Of a stretch of DNA of 33,407 nt, positions 30,937-33,407 are shown piece after piece. Position 1 is the stretch's first letter; each line of letters starts with the position of its first letter. A program made the translations under genes and the position numbers. Origin of the DNA: Methylocapsa sp. S129 (GTDB lineage: Bacteria > Pseudomonadota > Alphaproteobacteria > Rhizobiales > Beijerinckiaceae). Under the pieces are notes generated by a model that was given only the letters and a program-made list of their open reading frames with translations, searched no databases and was not told where the DNA came from. The DNA lies in the NCBI RefSeq assembly GCF_009765995.1, contig NZ_LMUI01000022.1, positions 1-33,407 on the forward strand. Direction: 5' to 3'.

Positions 30937-31383
30937 TCAATCGCGCCGCGCCGCGAAAAACGCGCGCAGTAACGTCGCCGCTTCACTCTCGCGAATGGCG
31001 CCGTAAACTTCCGGCGCGTGGTGGCAGGTCGCTTGCGCAAAGAAGCGCGGGCCGTTTTCGACGGCGCCGCCTTTCGCGTCGCTCGCCCCGTAATAAAGCC
31101 GCCGCAGCCGCGCGAATGAAATCGCCGCCGCGCACATCGCGCAGGGTTCGAGCGTCACATAGAGATCGCAATCGGCGAGGCGCTGCGAACCGAGCGTCGC
31201 CGCCGCCGCGCGGATCGCCAGAATTTCCGCATGGGCGGTCGGATCATTGTCGGCGAACGTACGATTGCCCGCGCTGGCGAGGATGGCGCCATGGCGTGCG
31301 ATCGCCGCGCCGACCGGAACCTCGCCGCGCGCCGCCGCCGCCCGCGCTTCATCGAAAGCGACGCTCATCGCATCGAGCGCCAT
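30937..31383 (-). CDS. tadA: tRNA-specific adenosine deaminase TadA
   Basis: A 148-residue zinc enzyme that converts adenosine 34 of tRNA-Arg (ACG) to inosine. The zinc and catalytic residues are all visible: His51 and Glu53 in PTAHAEILAI, Cys81 and Cys84 in EPCAMCAAA. The N-terminal EVPVGAAIARHGAILASAGN is typical. ATG 31383 follows the stop of the gamma-glutamyltransferase-like gene by one base, with GAGGGG about 7 nt upstream, so it is read as the second gene of that pair. Longer frames upstream overlap that gene and are rejected. Confidence 0.94.
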   Translation of the reverse strand: MALDAMSVAFDEARAAAARGEVPVGAAIARHGAILASAGNRTFADNDPTAHAEILAIRAAAATLGSQRLADCDLYVTLEPCAMCAAAISFARLRRLYYGASDAKGGAVENGPRFFAQATCHHAPEVYGAIRESEAATLLRAFFAARRD

Positions 31384-31384
31384 G

Positions 31385-32968
31385 CTAAATCCCCTCCGCG
31401 CCGCCGTCCGAGCGCGGATCATGCGCGGCCTCGATGGCGCCTTTGGCGCCGCGCACCAGCGCGCCCGCATGGCCGAAAGCATCGCCGCGCGCCGCCCAAT
31501 CGATCTCATGGCCGGCGCGCGCCAGCGCATGGCCGATTCCATCGTCAAAGCCGTCCTCAAGCTTGACGCTGGCCGAGGGCGCGCCCCAGGAGCGGCCGAA
31601 CAGGTAACGCGGGGCGTCGAGCGCGGCGGCGAGATTCTGGCCGGCGCGATAGCGGGTCAGCAATTGCGCCTGGAATTGCGGCTGGCCGTCGCCGCCCATC
31701 GCGCCGTAGGACATGACGCGGCCGTCGTCGAAAACGCAGAGCGGCGGGTTGAGCGTATGCAGCGGTCGCCGGCCCGGCTGCAGCGGATTGACGGCGCTGG
31801 AATCGAGCGAAAACGAAACGCCGCGGTTCTGCATGAGAACGCCGGTGCGCGGCAGGACGCAGCCCGAACCGAATTCCCAATAGATCGACTGGATGAAGGA
31901 GACCGCGCGGCCCTGCGCATCGATCGCCCCCATCCAGACCGTGTCGCCCTGGTCGAATTTGAGCGGCAGGCTCGCGGCGCGAGTCATGCTGATTTCGGCA
32001 GCGCCGCGATCGAGCGCCTCTGCGGCAAGAAAATCCGCGCAATCATATTCCAGTTGGTCGAAGTCGGTGACGACGTGATCGCGGATCGACAGCGCGCGCT
32101 TGGAGGCTTCGATCAGGCCGTGAAAATAGGCGAAGCTTTCGACATTCCTGACATTGAGCCGCTCGAACAGGCCCATCAGGATCAGCGACGCCAGCCCTTG
32201 CGTCGGCGGCTGCGTGTTGTAGAGCGTCGCGCCCGCAATGCGCAGAGACAAAGGCTGGCGCCATGCGGCGCGGTACGTCTTGAGGTCGGCGCGCGTCACC
32301 GGCGACCCCAAGCGTTCGAGATCGCCCGCGATCTCGCGCGCGACATCGCCGCGATAGAAATCGTCGAGCCCGGCATGGGCGAGCTGCGCCAGCGTTTCGC
32401 CAAGCCTTGTGACTTTGCGAAGATCGCCCGCCTTGGCCGGCTTGCCGTCGATGAAATAAGTGTCGGTGAAACCCGGCGCCGCGATCAGCCCCTTGTCCTT
32501 GGTCGGATCGAAACGCGTCTCGGACGGCGAAACAGGGTAGCCGTCCAGCGCATGGCGGATCGCATTCTCCATGAGCACGCCGAGCGGCAGGCGCCCGCCC
32601 GTCGCCGCCGACAATTCCAGCGCCAAAGCCCAGCCGCCGACGCTGCCGGGAACCGTCAGCGCCGCCTGCGGCCCGCGCGGCGGGATCGCGTCGACTTCGG
32701 CGAGGCGGTAGAATTCAGGCGTCGCCTTCTCGCCGGCGAAGCCGCAGGCCTCGATCGCGCGCACCTTGCCGTTCGGCTCGCGGATCAGCCAGAAGCCGTC
32801 GCCGCCGATCGCGTTCATATGGGGATAGACGACGGCGATCGTCGCGGCCATCGCGACCATCGCCTCGATCGCATTGCCGCCCTGAACGAGGATGTCGCGC
32901 CCGGCCTGCGCCGCCAGAGAATGCGGCGCGGCGGCGGCGGCATGGGAAAAGACAGGCGTATCGTTCAT
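31385..32968 (-). CDS. Gamma-glutamyltransferase family protein (Ntn hydrolase)
   Basis: A 527-residue member of the gamma-glutamyltranspeptidase family. The N-terminal segment (AGRDILVQGGNAIEAMVAMAATIAVVYPHMNAIGGDGFWLI) and the small-subunit start are typical. The likely nucleophile is Thr343 in QGDTVWMGAID; the usual second Thr and His are replaced, so this is a divergent member. AVSFIQSIYWEFGSG, TLNPPLCVF and MGGDGQPQFQAQLLTRY are also seen. There is no signal peptide, so it is probably cytoplasmic, unlike classical periplasmic GGT. The start at 32968 begins the family homology. It may hydrolyse gamma-glutamyl or related amides; the substrate is unknown. Confidence 0.9.
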   Translation of the reverse strand: MNDTPVFSHAAAAAPHSLAAQAGRDILVQGGNAIEAMVAMAATIAVVYPHMNAIGGDGFWLIREPNGKVRAIEACGFAGEKATPEFYRLAEVDAIPPRGPQAALTVPGSVGGWALALELSAATGGRLPLGVLMENAIRHALDGYPVSPSETRFDPTKDKGLIAAPGFTDTYFIDGKPAKAGDLRKVTRLGETLAQLAHAGLDDFYRGDVAREIAGDLERLGSPVTRADLKTYRAAWRQPLSLRIAGATLYNTQPPTQGLASLILMGLFERLNVRNVESFAYFHGLIEASKRALSIRDHVVTDFDQLEYDCADFLAAEALDRGAAEISMTRAASLPLKFDQGDTVWMGAIDAQGRAVSFIQSIYWEFGSGCVLPRTGVLMQNRGVSFSLDSSAVNPLQPGRRPLHTLNPPLCVFDDGRVMSYGAMGGDGQPQFQAQLLTRYRAGQNLAAALDAPRYLFGRSWGAPSASVKLEDGFDDGIGHALARAGHEIDWAARGDAFGHAGALVRGAKGAIEAAHDPRSDGGAEGI

Positions 32969-33059
32969 GGGGGACCGATGTTTGAGAGGGGCGGGCGGCT
33001 TGCGCCGCGCCATCCTATGGTATAGGGCCGAGCGCCGCCAACGAAGCGTGGAGTTCATC

Positions 33060-33296
33060 TTGCCGACGAATGCGCCCATCAATTGGAGAAATGCGCTGAC
33101 GCTTGCCAGCGTCGCCGTTCTCGTCGGCACCGAGCTGGTCGGCGCGGGGGGCGCGGCGGGCTGGGCGATCGGCGGCCTGTTTCAGCTCGGCGAGCTCTTC
33201 ACCCATATCCTTGAGGCCATCTTCATCCTGCTGGCGCTGACCGGCCTGTTCTATTTCGTCCGCGCGGCGCTCAGCCACGAGCCGATCCGGGGGTAA
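33060..33296 (+). CDS. Small inner-membrane protein of unknown function
   Basis: A 78-residue protein with two hydrophobic segments (NALTLASVAVLVGTELVGAG and HILEAIFILLALTGLFYFV) and short polar ends. TTG 33060 has GTGGAG 7 nt upstream and is the best start; GTG 33048 is an alternative. Upstream in-frame sequence is an antisense shadow of the divergent gamma-glutamyltransferase-like gene. I do not recognise a specific family. The intergenic region contains TATGGTATAGGG, possibly a -10 box. Confidence 0.65.
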   Translation: MPTNAPINWRNALTLASVAVLVGTELVGAGGAAGWAIGGLFQLGELFTHILEAIFILLALTGLFYFVRAALSHEPIRG

Positions 33297-33407
33297 GGCG
33301 CGCATGAACCCTTCTCCCGCGAAGCGCTACGGCATTCACACGAGTGATTCCCATTAGGGTCGATGTGTGATTCAAGCGCCTTTTGTTGCGGGGCGCGATG
33401 GGTCATG
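33297..33407. other. Window-end intergenic region with direct repeats
   Basis: No complete gene is seen. GTGATTC occurs twice in the same orientation (33344-33350 and 33367-33373), and ATTCACAC at 33334-33341 is close to their inverse. These may be regulator sites, or the terminus of a mobile element, for a gene starting at or beyond the edge (ATG at 33398 or 33405). Confidence 0.35.

Noticed and set aside
31247-33025. 592-codon plus-strand open frame opposite the gamma-glutamyltransferase-like gene
   Set aside because: It is Arg-rich, has no family motif and mirrors a well-supported gene on the other strand; GC-rich DNA often gives such antisense frames.

Overview
The window is GC-rich and densely coded. 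It fits an alphaproteobacterium, most likely of the Hyphomicrobiales (a Beijerinckiaceae- or Methylocystaceae-like genome); this placement is inferred from protein families and from alphaproteobacterial general-stress (EcfG-type) promoter motifs, not from a marker gene. It holds about 30 supported protein genes, one tRNA, one truncated insertion sequence, two inverted-repeat (REP/MITE-like) elements and several promoter or operator candidates.

Left part (1-8301): the 3' part of an IS5-type transposase with a small cargo-like gene, an ArsR regulator plus SRPBCC protein pair, and then a compact aromatic-catabolism operon: FAH-family hydrolase, two-domain VOC extradiol dioxygenase, FAD aromatic hydroxylase, aromatic-acid MFS importer and an FCD-type GntR regulator. 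The enzymes would take up, hydroxylate, ring-open and hydrolyse a phenolic compound. The substrate is unknown; the trio has the same enzyme classes as the trihydroxytoluene branch of dinitrotoluene degradation. A perfect 12-bp inverted repeat lies in front of the operon. The regulator gene seems to start at CTG.

Middle (8386-14654): a lipoprotein esterase, a small secreted protein, an Asp/Glu racemase, a hairpin repeat, an LprI-like protein, an unknown periplasmic protein, a VanW-glycosyltransferase fusion and a VWA/DUF1194 protein. Next (14713-26238) comes an exopolysaccharide locus of the Wzy-dependent type: GH43-like/GIPC-transferase-family protein, GT4 glycosyltransferase, Wzy-like polymerase, a polysaccharide co-polymerase with a degenerate kinase domain, Wzx-like flippase, GH5 glycanase, WecG/TagA transferase and the initiating polyprenyl-phosphate hexose-1-P transferase. 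The last two genes diverge from a 296-bp region with an exact GGCACG-N4-TTGC sigma-54 signature facing each gene. No outer-membrane exporter gene is in the window.

Right part (26189-33407): housekeeping genes (mutY, DciA/DUF721, dapF, tRNA-Thr, tadA, a gamma-glutamyltransferase-family gene), a short porin-N-terminus-like protein and two more members of the small secreted protein family seen at 9452. These two have EcfG-type promoter motifs (GGAAC or GAAAC, 16 nt, CGTT) and similar downstream hairpins. The most promising less-described features are the divergent sigma-54 control of polysaccharide genes, the stress-linked small secreted family, the aromatic operon with its operator and CTG-started regulator, and the VanW-glycosyltransferase fusion.
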